Assembly: GCA_944354125.1 (NCBI GenBank)
Contig: CALVPT010000008.1
Span: 1-64,000, forward strand
From: an uncultured Clostridia bacterium
GTDB taxonomy: Bacteria > Bacillota > Clostridia > Christensenellales > Borkfalkiaceae
Reading direction: 5' to 3'
Length of the DNA stretch: 64,000 nucleotides
Shown here: piece after piece, positions 8,035-15,887 of the stretch
How the letters are laid out: every line of letters begins with the position of its first letter
Position numbering within the stretch: position 1 is the stretch's first letter
Program-made: the position numbers and the translations under genes
The notes under the pieces: generated by a model
What the model was told of the DNA's origin: nothing
Database searches by the model: none
The model's input: the letters and a program-made list of their open reading frames with translations, nothing else

Positions 8035-8928
8035 ATGGAACTGAGAGAACTGAGATATTTCCTCGCCGTCGCGCAGGAGCAGAGCATAACCAGGGCGGCC
8101 GAATACCTGTATATTGCGCAGCCCAGTCTGACGAGGCAGATGCAGAACCTGGAACGCGAAATAGGGCGACCGCTGTTCATAAGGGGCAGCCGAAAAATTA
8201 CGCTTACCGAGACGGGACTTCTGCTCAAAAAGCGTGCGGAAGAGTTGCTTGCGCTGTATGAAAGGGCACAAGCGGAGCTGTCCGCTCCGCCCGAAGACGT
8301 CTGCGGCGAGGTGATAATAGGCGGCGGCGAAAGCTATTCGGTGATTACCGTCGCCGAAGCTGCACGCGCCGTGCAGAACTCCTATCCCTCCGTTCGTTTT
8401 GAATTTCTCAGCGGAGATGCAGGCGACATCCTTGAAAAGCTTGACAAGGGACTGATAGATTTCGGAATAGTAGTCGACCTCCCGGACGTCTCGAAATACA
8501 ATTCTATAAGACTGCCGCTTGCCGACGAGTGGGGCGTACTGATGCGCAGGGACAGCCCTCTTGCCGAAAAGGACAGCATAGAAAGGGGCGACCTTGCCGC
8601 AGTGCCGCTGCTGTGCTCTGTGCAATCGCTGACAAAGGGAAGCAGACTCGGCGAATGGTTCGGCGGAAATATCAAAGAGCAACACATTGCCGCAAGGTAT
8701 AACCTTATATATAACGCTTCGCTGCTTGTCAAGGCAGGCATGGGCTATGCGATAGGGCTTAACGGACTGATAAACACGACGGGCGACAGCGAACTGACTT
8801 TCAGACCGCTTAACCCTCCCCTTTCGACCAACCTTGACATAATCTGGAAAAAATATGCCGTATTTTCGCGGCCTGCCCAGATTTTCCTTGACGCTCTGAA
8901 AAGGGAGACAGAACAGGACATAGGCTGA
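8035..8928 (+). CDS. LysR-family transcriptional regulator
   Basis: This 297-aa protein has the typical N-terminal winged helix (MELRELRYFLAVAQEQSITR, then AAEYLYIAQPSLTRQMQNLE as the recognition region) and a C-terminal periplasmic-binding-fold effector domain. It is transcribed divergently from the broken sugar acetyltransferase, the classic arrangement for a LysR regulator and its target, with a dyad between the promoters. The co-inducer cannot be inferred. If the acetyltransferase is truly dead, the regulator may have lost its main adjacent target. Confidence 0.92.
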   Translation: MELRELRYFLAVAQEQSITRAAEYLYIAQPSLTRQMQNLEREIGRPLFIRGSRKITLTETGLLLKKRAEELLALYERAQAELSAPPEDVCGEVIIGGGESYSVITVAEAARAVQNSYPSVRFEFLSGDAGDILEKLDKGLIDFGIVVDLPDVSKYNSIRLPLADEWGVLMRRDSPLAEKDSIERGDLAAVPLLCSVQSLTKGSRLGEWFGGNIKEQHIAARYNLIYNASLLVKAGMGYAIGLNGLINTTGDSELTFRPLNPPLSTNLDIIWKKYAVFSRPAQIFLDALKRETEQDIG

Positions 8929-8936
8929 GACGATAA

Positions 8937-8972
8937 AACCGCCGTGCGGAAATTCATTTCCGCACGGCGGTT
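8937..8972. terminator. Terminator after lysR-type gene
   Basis: A perfect 16-bp stem with a TTCA loop, with TTATTT downstream on the plus strand and AAAA upstream, can serve both lysR and the convergent exported-protein gene. Confidence 0.85.
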
Positions 8973-9034
8973 ATTTGCTGTCTGACAGCCTTATCTTCCG
9001 ATTAAATTTTTAGAATATTGTGAGCGGAAAAGCA

Positions 9035-9547
9035 TTATACGTAGCCCAAGAATTCGCCGCTTCCGCTTATTCTGCATGCCGCCGTCTGTCTGTATTCCCA
9101 GCTGCCGTTATCTATCTTGTATCTCATTCTGGCAAGCCAGAATTTTTCCACGCCGCCCGTGCTTGCCTCGGTCGTTATGGTATTACCCATATCGAGGTCT
9201 GACGTAGAGTTGGCGCTTACAAGCGTCATCTGCTCGTACGATTCGGCATATGTATCGGACGAATAGAGTTGCACTATTACCACAACCGTCGAAGGGAAGA
9301 GCGTAAAGTCGTTCTTTGCCGTCGCCCATACCTTTCCGTCTCCGCAGTTTATGGATACAGAAAGCTGCGTAAACAATCTTTCGGAGGGCGTACCCTCTTC
9401 GCCTGCATCTGTCGTCTGGTTTGCCTCATCTTCGGTTTGCGCATATGCGCTGTAAGGCTTGACCATAATCGCGCCCGAAATAAGCACGAAGAACAGCGCC
9501 GCAAACACTGCGAGCATAATGTTTCTTAAAATTTTCGTTCTCTTCAT
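9035..9547 (-). CDS. Exported protein of unknown function
   Basis: I do not recognise the family. The 170-aa product starts with a Sec signal peptide (KRTKILRN, then a hydrophobic stretch to YSAYAQ, a likely signal peptidase I site). A short acidic/threonine-rich linker follows, then a compact domain with two cysteines and several aromatic residues. I use the ATG preceded by GGAGG with 6-base spacing; a longer frame upstream lacks a ribosome-binding site. It is followed on the same strand by no close partner and preceded by an XRE regulator gene 85 bases upstream, so co-transcription is possible. Confidence 0.75.
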   Translation of the reverse strand: MKRTKILRNIMLAVFAALFFVLISGAIMVKPYSAYAQTEDEANQTTDAGEEGTPSERLFTQLSVSINCGDGKVWATAKNDFTLFPSTVVVIVQLYSSDTYAESYEQMTLVSANSTSDLDMGNTITTEASTGGVEKFWLARMRYKIDNGSWEYRQTAACRISGSGEFLGYV

Positions 9548-9632
9548 AATATACCTCCGCTTTGTCGTTGTATTCATTTTAAAGGACGCAGCGAACAATT
9601 TCAAGATAAATTTGTGTTATATAATGTAAATA

Positions 9633-10250
9633 TCACTTAACTTTTGTCGACTTTACCGCCATGTGACAGAACCTTACGGCAAGCACAAGGAAAAGCGCAC
9701 ACAGAACTATGCCTATATAGAACCATGCCCTGCCGGTCTCGAAAGTGGATACGCTGTCTATGCCGACGTTGTCCGAATAAACGACGAAACCGCAGATAAC
9801 CGTAAATACAGCCGCAGCGAGAAGGGCAACAAAGAACAACACGGACAGAACGGTAAAACTCAGCTTTACTGATTTTTTATGCCCGTCGGCAGGCTTTTCT
9901 TCGCCGCATTTACAACCGTTTTGACAATCGCATCCGTCCGAGGTACAGTCCGCCTGAGGGCAGTTCCCCGACAACTCTTCCTCCGCCCCTTCCGTAAAGG
10001 TCAATGCTCCGCCTTTATCTTCCGTCACCGCACTTTCAGACGATGCAACCTTTTCGCCCGACAGAATGGCATCCGTCGATACGTTGAAATAGTTGCAGAG
10101 CATTTTAAGGCTCTCGGCATTGGGGCACATTGCACCGTTTTCCCACTTGAGCACAGTCTGTCTGCTTACTCCGAGTTCGTTGCTCAGCTCCTCCTGCGAC
10201 AGACCGTTGTTTTTCCTCAATCTCTTTATTCTGTTTCCCAGCGTTCCCAT
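9633..10250 (-). CDS. XRE-family regulator with cysteine-rich linker and two membrane segments
   Basis: Residues 1-60 form a helix-turn-helix (LSQEELSNELGVSRQTVLKW). A Glu/Ser-rich linker then carries six cysteines in 19 residues (C97, C102, C107, C109, C113, C115), followed by membrane segments at about 130-157 and 175-196. The cysteine cluster sits between the DNA-binding and membrane parts and could bind a metal or sense redox state; this is inference. The start follows AGAGGG, and an upstream in-frame extension lies within the untranslated leader of the predicted promoter. At 205 aa it has the same architecture as the regulator at 592 but a different linker. Confidence 0.85.
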   Translation of the reverse strand: MGTLGNRIKRLRKNNGLSQEELSNELGVSRQTVLKWENGAMCPNAESLKMLCNYFNVSTDAILSGEKVASSESAVTEDKGGALTFTEGAEEELSGNCPQADCTSDGCDCQNGCKCGEEKPADGHKKSVKLSFTVLSVLFFVALLAAAVFTVICGFVVYSDNVGIDSVSTFETGRAWFYIGIVLCALFLVLAVRFCHMAVKSTKVK

Positions 10251-10383
10251 ATTTCCCTCTGAACATTTTATTCCGCGAAAAAATTTGCGCGGCGCGACAT
10301 TGCATCGCATATGCCAAAGCATAGCCGCGACATGGCTTACAGGCAAAAAGCCGTTCAGTCTGCTTTCTGCCCCGCCAGAATAC

Positions 10384-10412
10384 ATTATAGCAGACTCGGA
10401 GCACGCCGTCAA
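10384..10412 (-). promoter_or_regulatory. Promoter of the cysteine-rich XRE regulator
   Basis: TTGACG (10407-10412) and TATAAT (10384-10389) are separated by 17 bases, giving a leader of about 127 bases, unusually long for a single regulator gene. Confidence 0.75.
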
Positions 10413-10445
10413 CGCAGTACGCGGAACTATTGACAAAGATAAGAG

Positions 10446-10484
10446 AAAACATCCCGAAAAAACTGAGTTTTTTCGGGATGTTTT
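10446..10484. terminator. Terminator downstream of the rubrerythrin operon
   Basis: A perfect 17-bp inverted repeat (AAAACATCCCGAAAAAA and complement, loop CTGAG) lies 200 bases beyond the rubrerythrin fusion gene. Its symmetric A/T ends allow function in either direction. Confidence 0.75.
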
Positions 10485-10626
10485 CAAATATGGAGTTTAT
10501 AGAGTGTTAAGGTCACGCTTTCGCGGTAACCTTATAGAATAGAAGCCTTACTTACAAGTTCGGATTATGCCTTTATCTAACGTTCTATATTCTATATTCC
10601 TGCTCGAAAATTTGCAATAAACTTTT

Positions 10627-10645
10627 ATGTACATTGAACGTACAT
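10627..10645. repeat. Palindrome ATGTAC-N7-GTACAT
   Basis: A perfect 6-bp dyad with a 7-base spacer lies just downstream of the rubrerythrin stop codon. It has the look of an operator but is not next to an obvious promoter. The rest of 10500-10680 holds only an AAGGT/ACCTT hairpin near 10512. Confidence 0.3.
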
Positions 10646-10681
10646 TTTAATTTACAATTGCAGATTTTGACGCAATGATTA

Positions 10682-11830
10682 TCAGTAGTTTTGCTTTCTG
10701 ACCTCGAAATATGCCTGAGGGTGTTTGCATACGGGACATTCGTCGGGCGCCTTGGTGCCTACGACTATGTGTCCGCAGTTGCGGCACTCCCATACGGTGA
10801 CGCCGCTCTTTTCAAATACTTCCTTTGCCTCCACGTTGTGCAAAAGCGCGCGGTATCTCTCCTCGTGCGACTTCTCTATTGCCGCAACGCCGCGGAACTG
10901 TGCGGCCAAATCGCTGAATCCCTCTTCTTCGGCATCGCGCGCCATGCGCTCGTACATGTCCGTCCATTCGGCGTTCTCGCCCTCGGCGGCGTGCAGAAGG
11001 TTTTCAGCTGTGTCGCCCAGCTCGCCGAGCGCCTTGAACCACAGCTTTGCGTGCTCCTTTTCGTTTTCAGCCGTCTTTAAAAAGAGTTCGGCTATCTGCT
11101 CGTAGCCGGCTTTCTTTGCCACCGATGCAAAGTAGGTGTACTTATTCCTCGCCTGCGATTCACCTGCAAATGCCTCCCACAGGTTCTTTTCGGTCTTGGT
11201 GCCTGCATAGGGGTTCTTCCTGGGTGCATCCTCTATTTTTACGAATTTGCTTGCAGGCTGTTTGCATACGGGACACTTGAAATCCTCGGGAAGAGGTCCC
11301 TCGTGAACATAGCCGCATACCGTACATTTCCATTTTTCCATAATATTTTCCTCCGTCCTTATGTTTTCATTGAATTTTATTGTCTTTAACAGGCTTTCCA
11401 CGATGTCCGCAGGGATATCGGGATAGCTCAGTATCTGCTCTAAAAACGCCCTCGCATTCGCGCTCTGGGGAAGCATATAGCCGCTTTCCCTGCACAGGTC
11501 CTCCGCCATAAGCCTTGAGGACTTTTCGATAGCTCGGGCAAGTCTTCCGTCTATCTTGGAGGAGACGAGCTCCGCCTCCGTCTTGCTGTCTATGACTACC
11601 CTCAGCGCATCGCGTACCCCGTCGGTCTTGGGTTGCTGGGGCGGATATTCATAGGGCACCATGGAGATTGCCTTTGACGGACAGGCATCGGCGCACGCTC
11701 CGCACCCGATGCACTTTGCAACGTCGATTATGCTGTTCTCCGTATCCGTCGCACCCGTCGGGCAGACATAAAGACACAGACAGTCCTTGGTACACAGCCT
11801 TAAATTTCTGACAGCGTATCTTTCAGCCAT
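10682..11830 (-). CDS. Ferredoxin-rubredoxin-rubrerythrin-rubredoxin fusion (382 aa)
   Basis: Residues 13-50 carry two cysteine sets resembling 4Fe-4S ligands (C13-X3-C-X-C-X3-CP, atypical in spacing, and a standard C40-X2-C-X2-C-X3-CP). A helical region follows, then a rubredoxin ([10 protein letters not shown]...CPVCK) at about 168-200. Next comes a rubrerythrin ferritin-like diiron domain ([22 protein letters not shown]), and finally a second rubredoxin (CRNCGH...CPVCK). Rubrerythrins reduce hydrogen peroxide in anaerobes, taking electrons via rubredoxin. At the rubredoxin start (codon 164, ATG at 11341) there is a perfect GGAGG 8 bases upstream, so a shorter rubredoxin-rubrerythrin is probably also made. 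It overlaps the upstream gene by one base (TAATG). Confidence 0.9.
   Translation of the reverse strand: MAERYAVRNLRLCTKDCLCLYVCPTGATDTENSIIDVAKCIGCGACADACPSKAISMVPYEYPPQQPKTDGVRDALRVVIDSKTEAELVSSKIDGRLARAIEKSSRLMAEDLCRESGYMLPQSANARAFLEQILSYPDIPADIVESLLKTIKFNENIRTEENIMEKWKCTVCGYVHEGPLPEDFKCPVCKQPASKFVKIEDAPRKNPYAGTKTEKNLWEAFAGESQARNKYTYFASVAKKAGYEQIAELFLKTAENEKEHAKLWFKALGELGDTAENLLHAAEGENAEWTDMYERMARDAEEEGFSDLAAQFRGVAAIEKSHEERYRALLHNVEAKEVFEKSGVTVWECRNCGHIVVGTKAPDECPVCKHPQAYFEVRKQNY
11350..11354 (-). promoter_or_regulatory. Internal Shine-Dalgarno inside the fusion gene
   Basis: GGAGG is placed 8 bases before an in-frame ATG (11341) that begins the first rubredoxin domain, [15 protein letters not shown]. 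It predicts a second, about 219-aa product lacking the ferredoxin part. Confidence 0.6.
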
Positions 11831-12459
11831 TACTTTGCCCTCCCTTCCTGCCTTTCAAACTTCCACGAGGGAACCTTGCAGACGGGACATATCTCGGGCG
11901 GAACGTCGCCCACATATATGAATCCGCATACCGTGCAGACATATACGCCCGTATTTTCGAGCATGCTTTCGCCCTCTCGCTCGTATCGGGAAAGCAGCGA
12001 TTTAATCATGTTGGTCACCTTTTCCGACCATACAAGGCTGCGCTGAGCGCCCCTGTCGCCAGCGTTTTTGGCGACATTCATGGCATAGGGAAAGTTTTCA
12101 TATATATCGCGACCTGCGAGCCACTCTAAATTTTTAAAACTTCCTCCGCCCGACGACTGCGCTTTTGAGCGGAAAAACTCGGCAAGTTGTGCAAATTTTT
12201 CCATCTCGTCAGGCATATACTGCTTTTCGCAGCCGCGCGCAAGATTGGAACATATCACGCTCATCTCCATTGCGGACAACTCCCTGTCTGCATGGGGAAC
12301 TTCTTTAGGTGCGAGGACGGGATTTTCCTCCTTTTTCGCGCCGTCGGGATTTACCTCCCTGAAGGCATCCCTGCCTGCTCCGCAGACGGGACAGACAAAA
12401 TCTTCGGGCAGCTCGCCCTTGTGGACATAGCCGCATACCGTACATACATACTCTTTCAT
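11830..12459 (-). CDS. Double-rubredoxin protein with helical middle domain
   Basis: The 209-aa protein has a rubredoxin-type knuckle pair at the N-terminus ([17 protein letters not shown]) and another at the C-terminus ([17 protein letters not shown]), flanking a helical domain of about 110 residues with two cysteines (CSNLARGC). It probably shuttles electrons to the rubrerythrin encoded immediately downstream, with which it overlaps by one base. I start at MKEYVC because GGAGGGGG lies 6-7 bases upstream; a start eight codons earlier would bury that site. The promoter carries a CRP-type dyad at about -41. The middle domain is not recognised. Confidence 0.85.
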   Translation of the reverse strand: MKEYVCTVCGYVHKGELPEDFVCPVCGAGRDAFREVNPDGAKKEENPVLAPKEVPHADRELSAMEMSVICSNLARGCEKQYMPDEMEKFAQLAEFFRSKAQSSGGGSFKNLEWLAGRDIYENFPYAMNVAKNAGDRGAQRSLVWSEKVTNMIKSLLSRYEREGESMLENTGVYVCTVCGFIYVGDVPPEICPVCKVPSWKFERQEGRAK

Positions 12460-12483
12460 GCCTTTCCCCCTCCTTCTGCCCAT

Positions 12484-12524
12484 ATAATATCACAATGACG
12501 CGCCCTTTTCCGTGACATTATCAC
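12484..12524 (-). promoter_or_regulatory. CRP-type activated promoter of the rubredoxin/rubrerythrin operon
   Basis: The dyad GTGA-CATTA-TCAC (12512-12524) lies upstream of a TATTAT -10 box (12484-12489), with its centre 29 bases before the first base of the hexamer, so near -41 from the predicted start. No consensus -35 is present. This is the layout of a class II CRP/FNR-activated promoter. Confidence 0.7.
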
Positions 12525-12607
12525 AAAACAAGAAAGCTTATGTGCCATAAGACAGATATTTTTCGCCTTTATCGTACAATAAAAAGCCACCCGTGTCAAT
12601 ATTGCAA

Positions 12608-12636
12608 TTGAAATATTTATTCTGTTGTGTTATAAT
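12608..12636 (+). promoter_or_regulatory. Promoter of the CRP/FNR-type regulator
   Basis: TTGAAA (12608-12613) and TATAAT (12631-12636) are 17 bases apart. The predicted start at about 12643 excludes a longer reading frame that begins upstream of it. Confidence 0.8.
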
Positions 12637-12661
12637 GTCTTGGGTCAAGGAGCCCATACCC

Positions 12662-13321
12662 ATGAACTATGCAGATTACATCCCCGTCTGGAATAAACTG
12701 GACGAAAATCAGAGAAATACTATAATCTCCTCTTCCGTGCGCCGCACATTCAAAAAGGGCGCTTTTCTTCACCACGGCTCGTCAGAATGTACGGGGCTGA
12801 TGCTCATTCTTTCGGGGCAGATACGCGCCTATACCACCTCGTCCGACGGCAGAGAAATTACGCTGTACCGCCTTTTCGACAGGGACATATGCCTGTTTTC
12901 GGCGTCATGCATAATGAACAGCATACAGTTCGACATAACTCTGGCGGCTGAAAAGGACAGCGAGGTCGTAGTCATTCCCTCCGAGACGTATAAGAAAATC
13001 ATGAACGTTTCGGCGCCGCTTGCCAACTTCACCAACGAGGTGATGGCAAGCCGATTTTCTGACGTAATGTGGCTGGTCGATCAGGTAATGTGGAAGAGCT
13101 TTGACAAAAGACTTGCCGAATTTCTTTTGAACGAAGCGGCAATAGAGGGCTCAGACACGCTGCATACCACTCACGAAATCATAGGAAACCACCTGGGCAA
13201 CCCCCGTGAAGTAGTGACCAGAATGCTCAAATATTTTGCAGACGAAGGCATGGTCAGACTTTCGCGCGGCGTAATTGAAATTACCGACGAAAAGGCTCTG
13301 GAGGAACTTGCAAACGCATAA
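12662..13321 (+). CDS. CRP/FNR-family transcriptional regulator
   Basis: A cyclic-nucleotide-binding-type beta-roll (about residues 25-110) is followed by a long dimerisation helix and a winged helix (HTTHEIIGNHLGNPREVVTR). The 219-aa protein lacks the four N-terminal cysteines of FNR but has Cys43, Cys77 and Cys83 in the sensor domain, so a thiol or metal signal is possible. AAGGAG lies 9 bases before the chosen ATG. It is divergent from the rubredoxin operon and convergent with the thioredoxin operon, both of which carry the same GTGA-N5-TCAC dyad, so it is the likely activator of peroxide/sulfur defence. Confidence 0.9.
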   Translation: MNYADYIPVWNKLDENQRNTIISSSVRRTFKKGAFLHHGSSECTGLMLILSGQIRAYTTSSDGREITLYRLFDRDICLFSASCIMNSIQFDITLAAEKDSEVVVIPSETYKKIMNVSAPLANFTNEVMASRFSDVMWLVDQVMWKSFDKRLAEFLLNEAAIEGSDTLHTTHEIIGNHLGNPREVVTRMLKYFADEGMVRLSRGVIEITDEKALEELANA

Positions 13322-13335
13322 AATTTGATAAAATG

Positions 13336-13376
13336 AAGGGCGGCGACTGCGCCTTTTTGGTGCAGTCGCCGCCCTT
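13336..13376. terminator. Bidirectional terminator between regulator and CoA-disulfide reductase
   Basis: A perfect 15-bp GC-rich stem (AAGGGCGGCGACTGC and complement) with an 11-base loop lies between two convergent genes. Confidence 0.85.
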
Positions 13377-13394
13377 ATTCTTAAGGAGTGACCG

Positions 13395-15083
13395 CTATAT
13401 GTCCTTTCCGCAGGGCAGACTGCGCTCGGTGCAGGCGCGATCGCCCTTTACCGCGGCATAGAACCTGTATCCGCCCGAGAAATTATAGGCTTCGTATCCG
13501 TTGCCTGCAAGTATGCGCGAGGCAATGTAACTCCTCAGTCCGCTCTGACAGATTACGTATACGGGCTTGCTCTTATCGAGCTTTGAAAGCCCTTCCCTCA
13601 ACTCGTCCACGGGAATGTTCAAAAAGCCCTCAATGTGACCCATTTTGAACTCCTCGGGCGTGCGCACGTCGAGAAGGGTGACAGCTTTCCTTGAAACTAT
13701 GCTGTCCGCATCCTCTATATGCCACTGCTTCAACACGCCGTCGCAGACATTTTCAATCATATATCCAGCCATATTGACGGGGTCCTTTGCCGAGGAATAT
13801 GGAGGCGCATAGGCAAGGTCCAGCTCCGTCAGCTCGGTTGCCTTAAGTCCCGCCCTTATTGCCGTTGCGATTACGTCTATGCGCTTATCCACGCCGTCGC
13901 GGCCTATTATCTGCGCACCGAGAATGCGGAGCGTGCCCTTTTCGAACAGCACTTTCATTGTCATTACCGAACCGCCGGGATAGTAGCCCGCGTGGCTCAT
14001 GGGCGAAAGAACCACCTTATCGCAATCCAAGCCGAGCGACTTTGCCGTGCGCTCGTTTATGCCCGTGCAGGCGGCTGTCAGACCGAATATCTTTATTACT
14101 GAACTGCCCTGTCCGCCCGTATATCTGGTGTCCCTGCCGCACACGTTGTCCGCGGCAATTCTGCCCTGCTTGTTTGCAGGACCTGCAAGAGATATCAGTC
14201 CCTCTTTACCCGTGACAAAGTTTTTAATCTGCACGGCATCTCCGACGGCATATACTTCGGGCGCCGAGGTCTGCATTTTGTCGTCTACGACTATGCTGCC
14301 CTTTATGCCGAGTTCCAGCCCTGCATCCCTTGCGAGCGTCGTATCGGGCGCAACGCCTATTGCAAGTACAGCCATATCGGCGGTCTGCGGCTCCTTGCCC
14401 TTAAGGCGGACGGTAACGCCGCCCTCGGCAGTGAATCCCTCAACCATAGTCCCGAGCATGAGTTTTACGCCGTTTCTTACCATTTCGGCGTGTATGAGTG
14501 CGGCCATATCACCGTCAAAGGGCGCCATAACCTGAGGCGCGGCCTCGACAAGCGTAACATCCATACCCAGCCTTCTTAGGTTTTCTGCGACTTCGATGCC
14601 TATGAATCCGCCGCCCACGACGACTGCGCTTTCAGGTCTTTTATCCTCGGTAAACTGCTTTATTCTCAGCGTGTCTTCGACCGTGCGAAGGGTGAATATG
14701 CGCTCGTTGTCAATACCCTCGAAATTCGGCTTTATGGGACGCGCTCCCGTGGAGAGAATGAGCTTGTCATAGCTCTCTGAAAACACCTCTCCGCTTGCAA
14801 GGTTTCTGACCTTTACGGTCTTTGCCTTTATATCTACGGCTATGACCTCGTGATGCACCCTCATATCGACGCGGAAACGCGCATAGAAACTTTCGGGAGT
14901 CTGCAACGTCAGTTCCCTCTTGTCCTCTATCTCTCCGCCTATGTAATAGGGCAGACCGCAGTTGGCATATGAGACATAGCCCGACTTCTCGAACACGACT
15001 ATTTCGGCGTGCTCGTCAAGTCTGCGAATTCTCGCGGCAGCCGTGGCTCCGCCTGCAACTCCGCCGACAATAACTACTTTCAT
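13395..15083 (-). CDS. CoA-disulfide reductase fused to rhodanese
   Basis: The 562-aa enzyme begins with an FAD-binding GGVAGG motif, followed by the single redox cysteine of the CoA-disulfide/NADH-oxidase family (SYANCGLPYY, Cys42). A second nucleotide-binding motif follows (VVVGGGFIGIE), then a dimerisation domain, and finally a rhodanese domain with Cys512 (VICQSGLRS). Fusions of this type reduce CoA disulfides, persulfides or polysulfides with NAD(P)H. The ATG shares one base with the rhodanese stop (TAATG) behind AGGTGGAGAG; the longer upstream frame overlaps that gene and is rejected. It ends in a TAG codon. Confidence 0.93.
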   Translation of the reverse strand: MKVVIVGGVAGGATAAARIRRLDEHAEIVVFEKSGYVSYANCGLPYYIGGEIEDKRELTLQTPESFYARFRVDMRVHHEVIAVDIKAKTVKVRNLASGEVFSESYDKLILSTGARPIKPNFEGIDNERIFTLRTVEDTLRIKQFTEDKRPESAVVVGGGFIGIEVAENLRRLGMDVTLVEAAPQVMAPFDGDMAALIHAEMVRNGVKLMLGTMVEGFTAEGGVTVRLKGKEPQTADMAVLAIGVAPDTTLARDAGLELGIKGSIVVDDKMQTSAPEVYAVGDAVQIKNFVTGKEGLISLAGPANKQGRIAADNVCGRDTRYTGGQGSSVIKIFGLTAACTGINERTAKSLGLDCDKVVLSPMSHAGYYPGGSVMTMKVLFEKGTLRILGAQIIGRDGVDKRIDVIATAIRAGLKATELTELDLAYAPPYSSAKDPVNMAGYMIENVCDGVLKQWHIEDADSIVSRKAVTLLDVRTPEEFKMGHIEGFLNIPVDELREGLSKLDKSKPVYVICQSGLRSYIASRILAGNGYEAYNFSGGYRFYAAVKGDRACTERSLPCGKDI

Positions 15084-15403
15084 TATCTCTCCACCTTTCC
15101 CCTGTACGAGGCAATTCCGCCTATGTTTGTGACGCGCGTATAGCCCATACCCCTGAGTATGGACTCTGCGCGGCCGCTTCGGCTTCCGCTGTGGCAATAT
15201 ACGAATATGGGAGTATTCTTGTCACTTACAAGATTTCCTATATTGTCTATCTGCTGCAAGGGCAGGTTCTTGCTGCCCGGAATGTGACCGTATGCATATT
15301 CCTCGCGCGTGCGGACGTCGATGAGCATTGCGCCCTGCGTGCTTCTGCATTCCTCCACGCCCTCGTCAATGCCCGGGCGGCGTAAAAATGAGAATATACC
15401 CAT
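15083..15403 (-). CDS. Single-domain rhodanese
   Basis: The 106-aa protein has the rhodanese fold landmarks LIDVRTREEYAYGHIPGS and an active-site loop with Cys70 (VYCHSGSRSGRA). It would carry sulfane sulfur as a persulfide. It lies between thioredoxin and the CoA-disulfide reductase/rhodanese, 9 bases after the former and overlapping the latter by one base, so the three are one operon for persulfide and disulfide turnover. The MGIFSFL start is short of a signal peptide, so a cytosolic location is likely. Confidence 0.9.
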   Translation of the reverse strand: MGIFSFLRRPGIDEGVEECRSTQGAMLIDVRTREEYAYGHIPGSKNLPLQQIDNIGNLVSDKNTPIFVYCHSGSRSGRAESILRGMGYTRVTNIGGIASYRGKVER

Positions 15404-15412
15404 ATGCTCACC

Positions 15413-15718
15413 TTATACGAGCTCGAGTATGTGCTGCTTGGGTCTTACCCCGACAAGACTACCCGTAACTTTGCCGTTCTTTATCGCCACTATCGTGGGG
15501 ATGCTCATTATTCCGAACTGCGACGCAAGAGCGGGCTCCTCATCGACATTGACCTTACATACCTTTATGTCTCCGCGCTCGGATGCTATCTCGTCGACGA
15601 CGGGGCTCATCATGCGGCAGGGACCGCACCAGCTCGCCCAGAAATCGATTAAAACGGGCTTTTCGGAATTTATTACCTCTGAATTGAAGTTCTTATCTGT
15701 TATCTTTATTGCTGACAT
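15413..15718 (-). CDS. trxA: Thioredoxin
   Basis: The 101-aa protein has the classic active site WCGPCR (Cys31, Cys34), cis-proline region GIMSIPTIVAI, and the usual length, so it is a standard cytosolic thiol-disulfide reductase. It is the first gene of the trx-rhodanese-CoA-disulfide reductase operon. The promoter has a CRP-type dyad instead of a good -35 box, so unlike a housekeeping trxA it is probably induced together with the rubrerythrin operon. AGGAGG precedes the start. Confidence 0.95.
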   Translation of the reverse strand: MSAIKITDKNFNSEVINSEKPVLIDFWASWCGPCRMMSPVVDEIASERGDIKVCKVNVDEEPALASQFGIMSIPTIVAIKNGKVTGSLVGVRPKQHILELV

Positions 15719-15750
15719 ATTTATGTCCTCCTTGTGTTTTTTACACTGTA

Positions 15751-15791
15751 AGTATATACATTTTATAAACTCTTTTCCGTGACAATATCAC
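15751..15791 (-). promoter_or_regulatory. CRP-type activated promoter of the thioredoxin operon
   Basis: The dyad GTGA-CAATA-TCAC (15779-15791) has its centre 29 bases before the first base of a TATACT -10 box (15751-15756), exactly the spacing found in front of the rubredoxin operon. The flank TTTTCC just beside the dyad is also shared. Confidence 0.7.
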
Positions 15792-15842
15792 ATAATCGAA
15801 AATATTTTTTTATTGCTGCCGCTTTCAGTTAAAAAATATGTA

Positions 15843-15872
15843 GGCGGGCGGCTTGAAATAAAGCCGCCCGCC
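15843..15872 (-). terminator. Terminator of the double-HTH regulator
   Basis: A 12-bp GC-rich stem (GGCGGGCGGCTT and complement) with a 6-base loop lies 16 bases beyond the regulator's stop codon. Confidence 0.75.
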
Positions 15873-15887
15873 CTTCCTTATTAATAA

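Noticed and set aside
12593..12661. Longer N-terminus for the CRP/FNR regulator
   Set aside because: The consensus promoter (12608-12636) lies inside this extension.
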